A model generated the notes under the pieces. It was not told the origin of the DNA, did no database searches, and worked only from the letters and a program-made list of their open reading frames with translations. A DNA stretch of 64,000 nt, taken from NCBI GenBank assembly GCA_002437415.1, contig DJPL01000077.1, forward strand, positions 12,635 to 76,634, in the 5' to 3' direction. Made by a program: the position numbers and the translations under genes. Origin of the DNA: Ruminococcaceae bacterium UBA6413 (GTDB lineage: Bacteria; Bacillota; Clostridia; Oscillospirales; Ruminococcaceae). Of this stretch, positions 23,991 to 32,654 are shown one piece after another; position 1 is the stretch's first letter, and each line of letters opens with the position of its first letter.

Positions 23991-24007
23991 GTATTTAGTT
24001 GTTATTA

Positions 24008-24910
24008 TCAGCCTCTGGTGTTCTTGAAATCTTCATAAAGACCGCATCTTGCAATCGTAGACGATACCTTGCAGCGAAGTCCGTTATCGGTATTTTCGAA
24101 TTTGTACGCACACAGGGCGTAGGTGATCTCGTTGTTTTTGTCAACGCTGGTGGGAATGGCGGTAATGCACATAATGTCATTGTTGTTTTGGTCGTCGTAG
24201 AACAGCAGATATTTAGCCTGATAGTATCTTTCATCGCCGTTTCCTCTTTCGCCGAATGCGGCGTAAATGCACAGTTTGCCGTCATATTCCGCATATCTGT
24301 CAGGAATAAAATTCTTGAAGTTGTCGTATGTGAAGCCTGTGTAAAGCTCGCTTGCCTTTTCATAAAAGCCCTTCATATCGGAAAATCCGAAGAAATCGGG
24401 GTTTGCCTCAAGATAGTTTCCGTAGACTGCGTTCTTCTTTATAAATTCGTCTATTTCCGCTCTGGTGGCATTGATCATCTCTTTTCCGTCTTTTATAGCT
24501 TCATAGCCTGAGCAGAAATCAACCTTTTGATCAAACATTCGCTGCCTGTTTACACGGTCGATTATTTCGTTGCCGATGCTTTCGTCTGTACAGAGCTTCA
24601 GATCATCAAAATCATCACTCAGCGAAATTGTCTTTCCGTCATAAGTGATACTGCCGAATTTGCTCCAGAAAGATTTGTCGGTGAGAACCTCGGCTTTTAT
24701 GCTGTCGATGTCGGGTTCTTCTGAGCTGTCGTTACTGCTTTCGACGGATTCGTTACTGCTTTCGTCAGATGAATTATCAGCAGTAGAAGTACCGGAGGTT
24801 GTAGTAGTGCTGTCCGTAGTGAAAGAAGTGCTTGCGTTTGATGAGCAAGCGCAAAGTGTTGCTGCAATAAGAAATGCGGATACTGTGAGAATGATTCTTT
24901 TTGTTTTCAT
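24008..24910 (-). CDS. Putative lipoprotein of unknown function
   Basis: A 300-residue protein with a lipoprotein signal: KTKRIILTVSAFLIAATLC then ACSS (lipobox Cys near 20-22). A long Ser/Thr/Asp/Glu-rich linker (~25-70) precedes the folded part. I recognise no domain in the remainder. It is expected on the outer face of the membrane. It follows the secreted protease gene by 12 bases in the same direction, suggesting co-transcription. Confidence 0.8.
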   Translation of the reverse strand: MKTKRIILTVSAFLIAATLCACSSNASTSFTTDSTTTTSGTSTADNSSDESSNESVESSNDSSEEPDIDSIKAEVLTDKSFWSKFGSITYDGKTISLSDDFDDLKLCTDESIGNEIIDRVNRQRMFDQKVDFCSGYEAIKDGKEMINATRAEIDEFIKKNAVYGNYLEANPDFFGFSDMKGFYEKASELYTGFTYDNFKNFIPDRYAEYDGKLCIYAAFGERGNGDERYYQAKYLLFYDDQNNNDIMCITAIPTSVDKNNEITYALCAYKFENTDNGLRCKVSSTIARCGLYEDFKNTRG

Positions 24911-24922
24911 GGGAATACCTCC

Positions 24923-26611
24923 TTAAGCATAATATGAAACAATGTTGCTGAAATTATATGTATAACTTGTACCGTACGGCGAAGCGGAATATGTTGCACA
25001 CTTGCTAAAAGGTACACCTTCAGCACTTGTTAAGTCCGTAGCCGCAGGGTCTAATACGATAAAATAATCTTCAGGTTTAGTTGCACTTGATTTAATTGAT
25101 TTTATCAACATATAATGTGTACCGGGACCATTACGATTTAAGCAAATAACGACACCGCCTTTGCTATTTGAAACTACCGAAGAAAGTACAGAACGCTTTT
25201 GTTCTGCACCGAAACTTGATACATCATATTTTGTTAAGCTTGAATTAAAGCGTTTATTTATGTTGTCAGGTAAAACGTATATTGGCTCTTTCGAGTTATT
25301 CGTGAGATCTTTGTCAATTACTTGATTTGCTTTACGTGCATTTAGTGTATAACCGTTAATGTCGATATTAGCTAACATCACAGTAAATGGATCGGCAGGC
25401 AGTAATCCCTTACATCCTGTTCGATAGTCGTGACCTTTCATTGTGTAGTTTGATGCTCGTAACTTCATTGCCATTGAAGCTATAAAGCAACCTTGTCGCA
25501 TCCAATCGTCTTCATCCATATCTAAACCTTCATATTTAGAGGTATAAAACGGCATACTGGTATCAGTGCTTTTTGAGAATGTGAGTGTGTCTAAATATTC
25601 CGAATTCCAAAAATTCACATTCTCGGATTCGTCGTCAGAAACTTCTATCGTTGAAGCTTTTTGACTAAAAAATGGAGAGCATGCAACCGCACTGGCATTA
25701 AGATAATAGCTTTTGTTATACTTCGATGAAGTATTTCCTTTTTCAACTTTTATCCATATGTTAGTATATGTTGTAGTTTGAGTTGAGAGATTAATTCTTA
25801 GAATTTGACTAGATCCAACATTTTTTGTAGATGTTTGACCGAGTATAACGTGGTTTTTTCCGCCATATACTGAAAAATTGTAATTTTCCGTACTTGGACA
25901 ATACAACATAACATCTAAATATCCTGGGGATAATTCTATATTAATAGTATACTTGTAATAATCCACGTCAGATGAACTTGATAGCTTTCCGCTTATTGTG
26001 CGATTAACATATGCTGTGTTTGCTTTATCAAAAGTGTTATTGTTTTCTTTTTCGCTCATATTAGTTATGTTGCGCTGAGAATTAGAATTATTGATTTCAA
26101 CATAGTTATAAAATGTCTGTAGATAAATTTTATAGTCTCCATTTGATTGAAGCGAAAAATGACCGCAATATCTATATTCATTATATTTGAACTCATAGTC
26201 ATAGTATTTATCAATTTTAATTTCGTTTGATGTCAAGACAAATGAATTTGTTCTCTCAAAGAAACTAACGAGATTGTCATGATCTTTGATAGATAATTGA
26301 TCTACATATTCGTTATTTTTTACAGTAAAAATCATTTTGAATTGTAATTCATCACAGTTCAAAAGAGGAGAGCCATAGTCGTTTATCTGAGAAGAATAAT
26401 AGTGTACGCTACTTTTGTCATGCTCAAAGTCTATTGTTAATGGAAAGTCGTCCTTATCCGCTAATGTTGTTATGAATTCAACATCTTCAAAATATTCATC
26501 ATTCTGATACGAATCTGAAAAGCTGGTAAAAGACATAGTGGAAACAGCAAGACATATGCATATTAATAATGAAAGAAATTTAATATACATTTTCGATTTA
26601 GAATATTTCAT
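24923..26611 (-). CDS. Secreted C39-like cysteine protease
   Basis: A 562-residue exported protein. The start is ATG 26611, which has AAGGAGG eight bases upstream; further in-frame codons upstream fall inside the promoter. An N-terminal signal peptide (KFLSLLICICLAVSTMSFTSF) is followed by a beta-rich region resembling pre-peptidase C-terminal domains (about 190-300, YYKYTINIELSPGYLDV...). The C-terminal ~190 residues look like a papain-fold C39-like peptidase: RQGCFIASMAM (catalytic Cys), GTHYMLIKSI (His) and VLDPAA (Asp). The gene is notably AT-rich compared with its neighbours, hinting at transfer. Likely acts outside the cell; substrate unknown. Confidence 0.78.
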   Translation of the reverse strand: MKYSKSKMYIKFLSLLICICLAVSTMSFTSFSDSYQNDEYFEDVEFITTLADKDDFPLTIDFEHDKSSVHYYSSQINDYGSPLLNCDELQFKMIFTVKNNEYVDQLSIKDHDNLVSFFERTNSFVLTSNEIKIDKYYDYEFKYNEYRYCGHFSLQSNGDYKIYLQTFYNYVEINNSNSQRNITNMSEKENNNTFDKANTAYVNRTISGKLSSSSDVDYYKYTINIELSPGYLDVMLYCPSTENYNFSVYGGKNHVILGQTSTKNVGSSQILRINLSTQTTTYTNIWIKVEKGNTSSKYNKSYYLNASAVACSPFFSQKASTIEVSDDESENVNFWNSEYLDTLTFSKSTDTSMPFYTSKYEGLDMDEDDWMRQGCFIASMAMKLRASNYTMKGHDYRTGCKGLLPADPFTVMLANIDINGYTLNARKANQVIDKDLTNNSKEPIYVLPDNINKRFNSSLTKYDVSSFGAEQKRSVLSSVVSNSKGGVVICLNRNGPGTHYMLIKSIKSSATKPEDYFIVLDPAATDLTSAEGVPFSKCATYSASPYGTSYTYNFSNIVSYYA

Positions 26612-26636
26612 ATAAAATACCTCCTTATTTGATTTT

Positions 26637-26665
26637 ATTATAACATAGAATGTAAAGTGTGTCAA
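26637..26665 (-). promoter_or_regulatory. Consensus promoter of secreted protease gene
   Basis: Minus strand TTGACA (26665-26660), 17 bases, TATAAT (26642-26637), 26 bases before the ATG at 26611. It fixes the gene start because longer reading-frame starts would lie within it. Confidence 0.8.
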
Positions 26666-26767
26666 TAAAAATAATTCGTTGGATGTTATAAATTTAGCTT
26701 TAATTTTTTGTTTATTTTGTCCAAAGTTACATTAGTTTCATAATATCAAGCTTTTTATACAATAAAA

Positions 26768-26794
26768 ACCGCCGTATCACAGCGATACGGCGGT
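26768..26794 (-). terminator. Terminator of ahcY
   Basis: ACCGCCGTATC/GATACGGCGGT stem of 11 pairs with a 5-base loop, followed on the minus strand by TTTTATTG. It ends the SAH hydrolase operon. Confidence 0.85.
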
Positions 26795-26811
26795 CAAAAT
26801 TGTTATATGAA

Positions 26812-28065
26812 TTACACTTCCCAGCTACCGAGGTACTTTTCCTGCTCCTCTGTCAGCTTGTCAATAGTAATGCCCCAATATCTGAGCTTTCTCTCGGCAA
26901 CCTCCTTGTCGACCTCGGCGGGAACGTTTACCGTCATCTTTTCGCCTGCTTTCAGCTTGTCCTTGTTCTTTACAAGGTAAGCGGCGGAAAGCGCCTGTAT
27001 AGCAAAGCTCATATCCATTATTTCTGCGGGGTGACCGTCACCGGCGGCAAGGTTTACAAGTCTGCCCTCGGCGATAACGTTTATCTTGTTGCCGTTTGCA
27101 AGCTTGTAGTACTGAATGTTGTTTCTTGCAACGCCTGTTTCTACAGCCATTTCCTTAAGCTTTGCAACGTTTACTTCAACGTCAAAGTGACCTGCGTTTG
27201 AAAGAATAACGCCGTCCTTCATATTAAGGAATGCCTTTTCGCCGATAACATCGTTACAGCCTGTTACCGTTACGAAGAAGTCGCCTATCTTAGCCGCCTC
27301 GACCATCGGCATAACCTTAAAACCGTCCATGACCGCTTCCATTGCCTTTATCGGATTTATCTCGGTTACTATTACCGATGCGCCCAGTCCCTTTGCTCTC
27401 ATTGCAACGCCCTTGCCGCACCAGCCGTAGCCGGCTACTACAACGTTCTTTCCCGCAACTATAAGGTTTGTCGTGCGGTTGATACCATCCCATACCGACT
27501 GACCTGTACCGTAACGGTTGTCGAACAGGTGCTTGCAGTCAGCGTCATTTACAAGCATCATCGGGAATTTGAGCTGTTTAGCCTTATCCATAGCCACAAG
27601 GCGGATAATGCCTGTCGTTGTTTCCTCACAGCCGCCGATAACATTCGGGATAAGGTCGGGGTATTCGTTGTGGATAAGGTTTACAAGGTCGCCGCCGTCA
27701 TCAATAATTACATTAGGAGCGATTTTGATAACCTCCGCAGTATGCGCGTGATATTCCTCCGCTGTCGCACCGTGCCATGCGAATACGTTAAGTCCGCTGT
27801 GTACGAGCGCCGCCGCAACATCGTCCTGTGTTGACAGGGGGTTGCTTCCGGTGATATACATTTCCGCACCGCCTGCCGCCATTACACGGCAAAGGTAAGC
27901 GGTCTTAGCTTCAAGGTGCACCGACAGAGCAACTTTCAGTCCCGCAAATGGCTTTGATACCGCAAATTCTTCTTCAATGCCACGCAGTAACGGCATATTC
28001 GCCTTTACCCAGCTTATCTTGGTTTCGCCGCTTTCCCACAGGCTTTCATCTCTTATAATGCTCAT
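26812..28065 (-). CDS. ahcY: Adenosylhomocysteinase (or S-inosylhomocysteine hydrolase)
   Basis: A 417-residue member of the SAH hydrolase family with the NAD-binding loop GYGWCGKG and the C-terminal KLRYWGI. It cleaves SAH to adenosine and homocysteine. It is the shorter, archaeal/Thermotoga-like form, lacking about 40-50 internal residues of the eukaryotic type. It follows, with a 16-base gap, a gene for an SAH/MTA deaminase; in methanogens a similar pair works through S-inosylhomocysteine. The actual substrate here therefore needs testing. Confidence 0.92.
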   Translation of the reverse strand: MSIIRDESLWESGETKISWVKANMPLLRGIEEEFAVSKPFAGLKVALSVHLEAKTAYLCRVMAAGGAEMYITGSNPLSTQDDVAAALVHSGLNVFAWHGATAEEYHAHTAEVIKIAPNVIIDDGGDLVNLIHNEYPDLIPNVIGGCEETTTGIIRLVAMDKAKQLKFPMMLVNDADCKHLFDNRYGTGQSVWDGINRTTNLIVAGKNVVVAGYGWCGKGVAMRAKGLGASVIVTEINPIKAMEAVMDGFKVMPMVEAAKIGDFFVTVTGCNDVIGEKAFLNMKDGVILSNAGHFDVEVNVAKLKEMAVETGVARNNIQYYKLANGNKINVIAEGRLVNLAAGDGHPAEIMDMSFAIQALSAAYLVKNKDKLKAGEKMTVNVPAEVDKEVAERKLRYWGITIDKLTEEQEKYLGSWEV

Positions 28066-28081
28066 ATTCTTTTCCTTTCCG

Positions 28082-29377
28082 TCAGCCGTCTATTCTCTTC
28101 ATTGCTTTATTGCATTCAAAGTAAATGCGTTCCTCGTCCATGCCCTTTATCTCACGGTTTTCCATTAAGAATTCGCCATCGACCATAACGCTTTCTACCT
28201 CATATCCGCTTGCACTGTAGCACATAGCGGCAACAGGGTCATTCGTAGGCTGGAGTGAGGGGTATTTCATATCCATTATTGTAAGGTCAGCCGCATAGCC
28301 TTCCGTTAATATTCCCGTGTTGTCAAAGCCCAGAGCCTTAGCGCCTGTTTCGGTAGCCATTTTCAGTGCCTGACGCGCAGAAACTGCGGTAGCACTGCGG
28401 AGATTACCCTTGTGTGCAAGGCAGATGAAGTTCATATCGCTGAACATATTGAGCGTGTTGTTGCTTCCTGCGCTGTCAGTGCCGATACAAAGCTTTACGC
28501 CCTTGTCGAGCATATCGGGTATTCTGGCAAAGCCGTTTCCGAGCTTGGCGTTACTGATAGGATTTGTAGCGGCATAAACTCCGCGCTGAGCCAGAATATC
28601 TATATCTTCATCGGATAACTGCACGCAGTGTGCGGCAACCGTATGGAACTTGAACATTCCCATATCGTCAAGATACTTGACAGGCGAACAGCCGTTCTGC
28701 GTTATGCAGTCCTCAATTTCCTTTACAGATTCCGACAGATGAATATTGATACCGAGGTTGTATTCTGCGGCTTTCTCCATTACAAGTTCAAGATAACCCC
28801 TGTCGGTAGTGTATATTGCGTGAGGACCCATCATAAATTTAAGGCGCTTGTTGTCGCCGTAGGTGCGCATATCGTAGAGGGTGTCCTCAATTCTTGTCTT
28901 GCCGCCCTCGTCATCTCTGCCGTTTCCTACAAGACCTCTTGATATTGTCGCTTTCAGTCCGCTTTCACTTATCGCTCTTGTGATACAGTCGCGGGCAATA
29001 TTCATATCAAGAAATGCCGTTGTACCGGTCTTTATCATCTCAAGGCAGGCGAGCTGTGTACCATGGTACATATCATCTGCGGTGAGCTTGTCCTCCATCG
29101 GCATTATCCTGTCAAACAGCCATGTGTGGAACATAAGGTCGTCCGCACTGTTCCTAAATAGTGACATATAGCTGTGCGTATGACTGTTTACAAGTCCCGC
29201 GGTGATCAGCTTGTCCTTGCCGTCGATCGTTCTGTCCGGAACAAAGCCGTTCTTCACGGCATCATCACCGATGTAGGAGATAACGCTGTCGCTTACCGCA
29301 ATATCGCATACCCTTGCGGAAAATCCGCTTTCTTCATCGGGGAGTATCGCGGTTATCCCTTTAAATAATGTATTCAT
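28082..29377 (-). CDS. SAH/MTA (or 5'-deoxyadenosine) deaminase, amidohydrolase family
   Basis: A 431-residue metal-dependent amidohydrolase of the MtaD/DadD/SsnA group. Zinc ligands are visible: HTH at 66-68, His in NIHLSES, His in AAHCVQL and the Asp in GTDSAGSNN. Members deaminate 5'-methylthioadenosine, S-adenosylhomocysteine or 5'-deoxyadenosine to the inosine form. Being first gene of an operon with ahcY links it to recycling of SAM by-products, relevant for an organism with radical SAM enzymes such as MiaB. Cytosolic. Confidence 0.88.
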   Translation of the reverse strand: MNTLFKGITAILPDEESGFSARVCDIAVSDSVISYIGDDAVKNGFVPDRTIDGKDKLITAGLVNSHTHSYMSLFRNSADDLMFHTWLFDRIMPMEDKLTADDMYHGTQLACLEMIKTGTTAFLDMNIARDCITRAISESGLKATISRGLVGNGRDDEGGKTRIEDTLYDMRTYGDNKRLKFMMGPHAIYTTDRGYLELVMEKAAEYNLGINIHLSESVKEIEDCITQNGCSPVKYLDDMGMFKFHTVAAHCVQLSDEDIDILAQRGVYAATNPISNAKLGNGFARIPDMLDKGVKLCIGTDSAGSNNTLNMFSDMNFICLAHKGNLRSATAVSARQALKMATETGAKALGFDNTGILTEGYAADLTIMDMKYPSLQPTNDPVAAMCYSASGYEVESVMVDGEFLMENREIKGMDEERIYFECNKAMKRIDG

Positions 29378-29412
29378 ATTAAGTCCTTTCGTCCGTTTTT
29401 TCTTAACATCTT

Positions 29413-29441
29413 ATTATAGCATTTATGCTGTCGGATTGCAA
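29413..29441 (-). promoter_or_regulatory. Promoter of the SAH deaminase-ahcY operon
   Basis: Minus strand TTGCAA (29441-29436), 17 bases, TATAAT (29418-29413). The leader is only about 30 bases, leaving no room for a SAM or SAH riboswitch. Confidence 0.7.
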
Positions 29442-29503
29442 CCGCACAGGGTTGCTTTACGGCAGAAAGTGTGTTAAAATACTACAAAAGGCGAGGTGAT
29501 ACC

Positions 29504-30367
29504 ATGAACAAAGAATACACGCTCCGTGATCTGTATGATATCTACTGTGAAGCTATGCCGCGCTATCCGCTGACATACGAGCGTTTCAGGAATATTCTGC
29601 ACAGGGATAACTCACAGATCTTCACTGCGGAGAACAGCAAAACGATCATCGGATTTTGCGTAGTAAACGGTAATTCCGTAGTGATTTTGTGCGTTAAAAA
29701 TGAGTACAGACACAGCGGTTACGGCAAACATCTGCTTATAATGGCGGAGGGCTTTATTTCGGCAAATTACGATGAGGTCGTCCTTGGCGGGGGCGGATTA
29801 TTCCGGGGTGTGCCGTGTGACGAGGGCGAAGAGAGCAGTGTTCCGTTCTTCGAAAAAAGGGGCTACAGTGCAGACTTTACATCGGTCAATATGGGGCTTG
29901 ATCTCAATGAAAAAGCGGCGGCAAAGCTGAAAGAAGCTCCCCGCCCCGACGGAGTGACATATCGCTTTGCAATCGACAGCGACACAGAAAAGCTCCTTGC
30001 CGCAGTAAAAGATGCTGAGGAGGACTGGCTTCCGATATTCAAGGAAAACAAGGACGCTCCGGTTCTGCTTGCCGTGTGCGGCGATGAGATCGCCGGCTTT
30101 GAAATGGTAGAAGAGAATGGCGGAATGTTCTTTACGGATAATGAAAAGCACGGAATGATAGGCTGTGTCGGCGTTACGCACAAATATCGCAGGCGCGGAA
30201 TAGGACTTGCCATGACAGCCGAGGGCAGCCTTTCGCTTTACGAAAAGAATTGCAAGGATATTCAGCTTTTATATGTCGAGCGTGTAGCATGGTATAATAA
30301 GCTCGGCTATGAGGTGACAAGCAGACAGTGGATGGGGAAGAAGAAAATTAAGGATATTATATTCTGA
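29504..30367 (+). CDS. GNAT family N-acetyltransferase, two-domain
   Basis: A 287-residue protein that appears to hold two GNAT domains: the first (about 1-135) with NEYRHSGYGKHLL, the second (about 150-287) with KYRRRGIGLAMTAEG and the C-terminal WYNKLGYEV. Both keep an acetyl-CoA binding R/Q-x-x-G-x-G/A loop. Start ATG 29504 follows GGCGAGGTG; an upstream in-frame codon at 29471 has no ribosome binding site. Substrate unknown. Confidence 0.85.
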   Translation: MNKEYTLRDLYDIYCEAMPRYPLTYERFRNILHRDNSQIFTAENSKTIIGFCVVNGNSVVILCVKNEYRHSGYGKHLLIMAEGFISANYDEVVLGGGGLFRGVPCDEGEESSVPFFEKRGYSADFTSVNMGLDLNEKAAAKLKEAPRPDGVTYRFAIDSDTEKLLAAVKDAEEDWLPIFKENKDAPVLLAVCGDEIAGFEMVEENGGMFFTDNEKHGMIGCVGVTHKYRRRGIGLAMTAEGSLSLYEKNCKDIQLLYVERVAWYNKLGYEVTSRQWMGKKKIKDIIF

Positions 30368-30480
30368 AATATGAACAGCTTGATATAATCTGTCAGCCGT
30401 GATATGGCTTGATAAAGAGCAGTTGTGGCGGTTGTCCATTTTTCATACTTCTGAGCCGTGATGTGCTTCTATGCGGTTTC

Positions 30481-30602
30481 CGCTGTTATCCCAATGGCGA
30501 TCGGATTGGAAAATGATTGAAATTAGTGCGAATGTATGGTATACTGGATTTACAAGGGCGGTTGATCCGGCGGATAAATCTGTATTTGGAGGGAGCAAAG
30601 TG
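30481..30602 (+). repeat. Promoter cassette, copy 1
   Basis: About 120 bases from here to the start of the kinase-like gene are closely alike to 31669-31791 before the lipoprotein gene. Both hold TTGAAA-17-TATACT, the string TGGTATACTGGATTTA, GGGCGGTTRATC, GATAAATC and GGAGGGA. The similarity stops at the start codons, so the cassette rather than the genes was duplicated. Confidence 0.7.
30517..30545 (+). promoter_or_regulatory. Promoter of kinase-like gene
   Basis: TTGAAA (30517-30522), 17 bases, TATACT (30540-30545); leader of about 47 bases to the GTG start. It is part of the duplicated cassette. Confidence 0.75.
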
Positions 30603-31571
30603 TCAATATTTACAAAGATAGCAGAAAAATATGATTGGAAGATAATCGGTGAACCGGTGTGCTTGAGCGGTGGCTTTATGCACAAGATGTATAAGATTAG
30701 CACACAGCAAGGAACTTTTGCTCTGAAGTTGCTAAATCCGTTTGTTATGCAAAGAGAAACCGCTATGGATAATTATGCAAAAGCTGAACAGATAGAACTT
30801 TTATTGGAGCAGCAAGGTGTTCCGGTTCTTCCTGCATTGTCTTTGTGTGGAAGAAAAATGCAGGAGATAGATGGTGAATATTTCTATCTATTTGACTATT
30901 TTCCCGGGAAAGCCTTAAAAAGCAACGAGATAACAGCAGATCACTGCAAAGAAATGGGAAAGGTACTTGCCGAAATCCATAGTATAGACAAAAAGTATGA
31001 AAGTGAAGCTTTTTATGAAATGTCTATTGATTGGAATTTCTATATTGCAGAAATGAAACACACCGATACGAAGTTATATGCAATGCTGAAAGACGCTTTT
31101 CCTGTGATTCAAGACAGTCAAAATAAAGGTAATCAGGCACGAAAGAAACTACCCCATATCGTGTCAATCTGTCATAACGATATGGACAGCAAAAATGTTC
31201 TCTGGAATGGGAATGATTATCGCATTATTGATTTAGAATGTTTATCTTATAATAATCCGTTTATGGAATTGTTTGAATTGGCATTGTGTTGGTCGGGGTA
31301 TGAAGATTGCAAAATTGATTTTCAATTATTTAAAGCTTTTTTGCAAGGATATAAAAATGCCGGTGGGGAAATGCCCATAGATTGGGAAACATTATATGAC
31401 TGCAATAACGGCAGACTTGAGTGGTTAGAATATAATATTAAGCGCGTTTTAGGAATTGACTGCGGGAATGATGAAAAAGAAATCGGAATAGAACAGGTTA
31501 AAGAAACGATTCAGCATATCGTTTATTACGCAAAGATGAAGAACCCAATACTTGAGCATTGTGTTATGTAA
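30600..31571 (+). CDS. Aminoglycoside phosphotransferase/choline kinase-like protein
   Basis: A 323-residue kinase-fold protein of the APH family. The Brenner-type catalytic motif is CHNDMDSKNVLW (HxDxxxxN-like, with Asn in place of the usual Gly after His) and IIDLECLSYNN gives the metal-binding Asp. N-lobe: ALKLLNPF with the ATP-binding Lys. The start is GTG 30600, since GGAGGGA precedes it and the promoter ends at 30545; earlier in-frame codons lie within the promoter. AT-richer than the neighbours. Substrate unknown: small alcohol, sugar or antibiotic are all possible. Confidence 0.83.
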   Translation: MSIFTKIAEKYDWKIIGEPVCLSGGFMHKMYKISTQQGTFALKLLNPFVMQRETAMDNYAKAEQIELLLEQQGVPVLPALSLCGRKMQEIDGEYFYLFDYFPGKALKSNEITADHCKEMGKVLAEIHSIDKKYESEAFYEMSIDWNFYIAEMKHTDTKLYAMLKDAFPVIQDSQNKGNQARKKLPHIVSICHNDMDSKNVLWNGNDYRIIDLECLSYNNPFMELFELALCWSGYEDCKIDFQLFKAFLQGYKNAGGEMPIDWETLYDCNNGRLEWLEYNIKRVLGIDCGNDEKEIGIEQVKETIQHIVYYAKMKNPILEHCVM

Positions 31572-31598
31572 ATTCCTATTTATCAAGCCGTTTAACAC

Positions 31599-31630
31599 AA
31601 AAAGGAGCACCGTCATGGTTGCTCCTTTTT
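31599..31630 (+). terminator. Intrinsic terminator after kinase-like gene
   Basis: AAAAAGGAGCA paired with TGCTCCTTTTT, extended by CC/GG inside, ending in a T run. A strong terminator 27 bases after the stop. Confidence 0.88.
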
Positions 31631-31668
31631 CATATACCCACTAGCCGTAAGATTTTCCTATTTACTAT

Positions 31669-31791
31669 GTTAATCCCCGATAGCAATTTGATTGAAAAAT
31701 GATTGAAAAAAGCAGGAATGTGTGGTATACTGGATTTATAGGGGCGGTTAATCTGCCTGATAAATCGGAATTTGCGGAGGGAAAGAAAATG
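31669..31791 (+). repeat. Promoter cassette, copy 2
   Basis: Second copy of the sequence described at 30481-30602; ends at the ATG of the lipoprotein gene. Confidence 0.7.
31703..31731 (+). promoter_or_regulatory. Promoter of lipoprotein gene
   Basis: TTGAAA (31703-31708), 17 bases, TATACT (31726-31731). In-frame codons upstream of 31789 would overlap this promoter, which supports the ATG at 31789. Confidence 0.75.
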
Positions 31792-32436
31792 TCAACAGAT
31801 AATCGTGTCGGTAAAAAAATCAAAAGAATAACTGCGTTGCTGATTACGGCGGCGATTCTTTACAGCCTGACGGGCTGTGCCAAAGAACCGGTGGAAAACA
31901 GCAATATAAGTTCTGACATCGTTTCCGGCAGCCAAGACACAACAGGCTTTGATATTGATACTGTCCGTAAGAGTATCATTGTAAAGGGTGTGCCGCTTGA
32001 ACTCCCAAAAAGAATCGGAGACTTGGAAGATACATGGACATATAAAAAACGTGAAACCCATTATGTCGACGACACGGGACTTGCTGACTTTTACTATAAC
32101 GGAAATGAAATGTTTGTTGCAGGAATAGGTAACTTTAAAGAAGGAAAGGAAGATGACGGTTATATTTACGACGTTGCTCTTGAAACAGATGACTGCTCAA
32201 TCGGCGGCATAACACCGAATGTTTCAACTAAAGACGATGTGCTGAAGAAATACGGAGAGCCCACAAAAATCAATGTTTTTGAGGAGCGTGGATTATACAG
32301 GTATATTTACGGTATTCAAGAGAGTAATCAAAAGCTATTCGTGATAGAGCATAGTCAAATGTTTACCGTGGTGTTTTATTCTGATAACGATATTGTTCAA
32401 GGCGTAAGGGTAGTCTATAACACTTTGAAGGATTAA
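31789..32436 (+). CDS. Putative lipoprotein
   Basis: A 215-residue protein with a lipoprotein signal peptide (KKIKRITALLITAAILYS, lipobox LTGC). The mature part has a segment ITPNVSTKDDVLKKYGEPT resembling the SmpA/OmlA-type or related 'GxPT' beta folds seen in small surface proteins; I do not recognise it further. GGAGGGA precedes the ATG. The gene is AT-rich and sits alone behind the duplicated cassette. Confidence 0.8.
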   Translation: MSTDNRVGKKIKRITALLITAAILYSLTGCAKEPVENSNISSDIVSGSQDTTGFDIDTVRKSIIVKGVPLELPKRIGDLEDTWTYKKRETHYVDDTGLADFYYNGNEMFVAGIGNFKEGKEDDGYIYDVALETDDCSIGGITPNVSTKDDVLKKYGEPTKINVFEERGLYRYIYGIQESNQKLFVIEHSQMFTVVFYSDNDIVQGVRVVYNTLKD

Positions 32437-32526
32437 AGGATAATTTTATATACAAAATCCGCTTATTGGCTGATTCCCGTCAAATCCTTTTGTCTGTAGA
32501 CAAAAGGAGGCTTACCGCCGTGTCGG

Positions 32527-32555
32527 TTGACACCGACTTATTTTTATGTTATAAT
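32527..32555 (+). promoter_or_regulatory. Consensus promoter of antisense antitoxin RNA
   Basis: TTGACA (32527-32532), 17 bases, TATAAT (32550-32555): a perfect sigma-A promoter with no ORF behind it, only the antisense transcript described next. Confidence 0.75.
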
Positions 32556-32561
32556 ACAAAT

Positions 32562-32654
32562 AAAGAGGGAAACGACAGACGGTCGCTCCCATTAAAGAAT
32601 TAGTTATGAAATAACCGCTTTAGTTTGGTCGCTACGGGCGGTTATTTCTTTTTG
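32562..32654 (+). ncRNA. Type I antitoxin antisense RNA
   Basis: The transcript expected from the promoter at 32527-32555 begins with AAAGAGGGAAACGACAGACG and ends at a terminator formed by AAATAACCGC (32609-32618) and GCGGTTATTT (32638-32647) followed by CTTTTT. It converges on and overlaps the 3' end of the toxin gene, including its stop codon. Both RNAs begin with a similar GAGGGAAAC sequence. This is the arrangement of Gram-positive holin-like (Hol_Tox) type I systems. The remaining bases 32437-32526 are without a feature. Confidence 0.65.

Noticed and set aside
29378..29412. SAM or SAH riboswitch before the SAH deaminase operon
   Set aside because: The leader from the predicted start is only about 30 bases, too short for any known aptamer.
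30390..30480. AGCCGTGATATGG recurring near 30392, 30451 and 56535
   Set aside because: Only about 13 bases are shared and the surroundings differ, so it is too short to call a repeat family.
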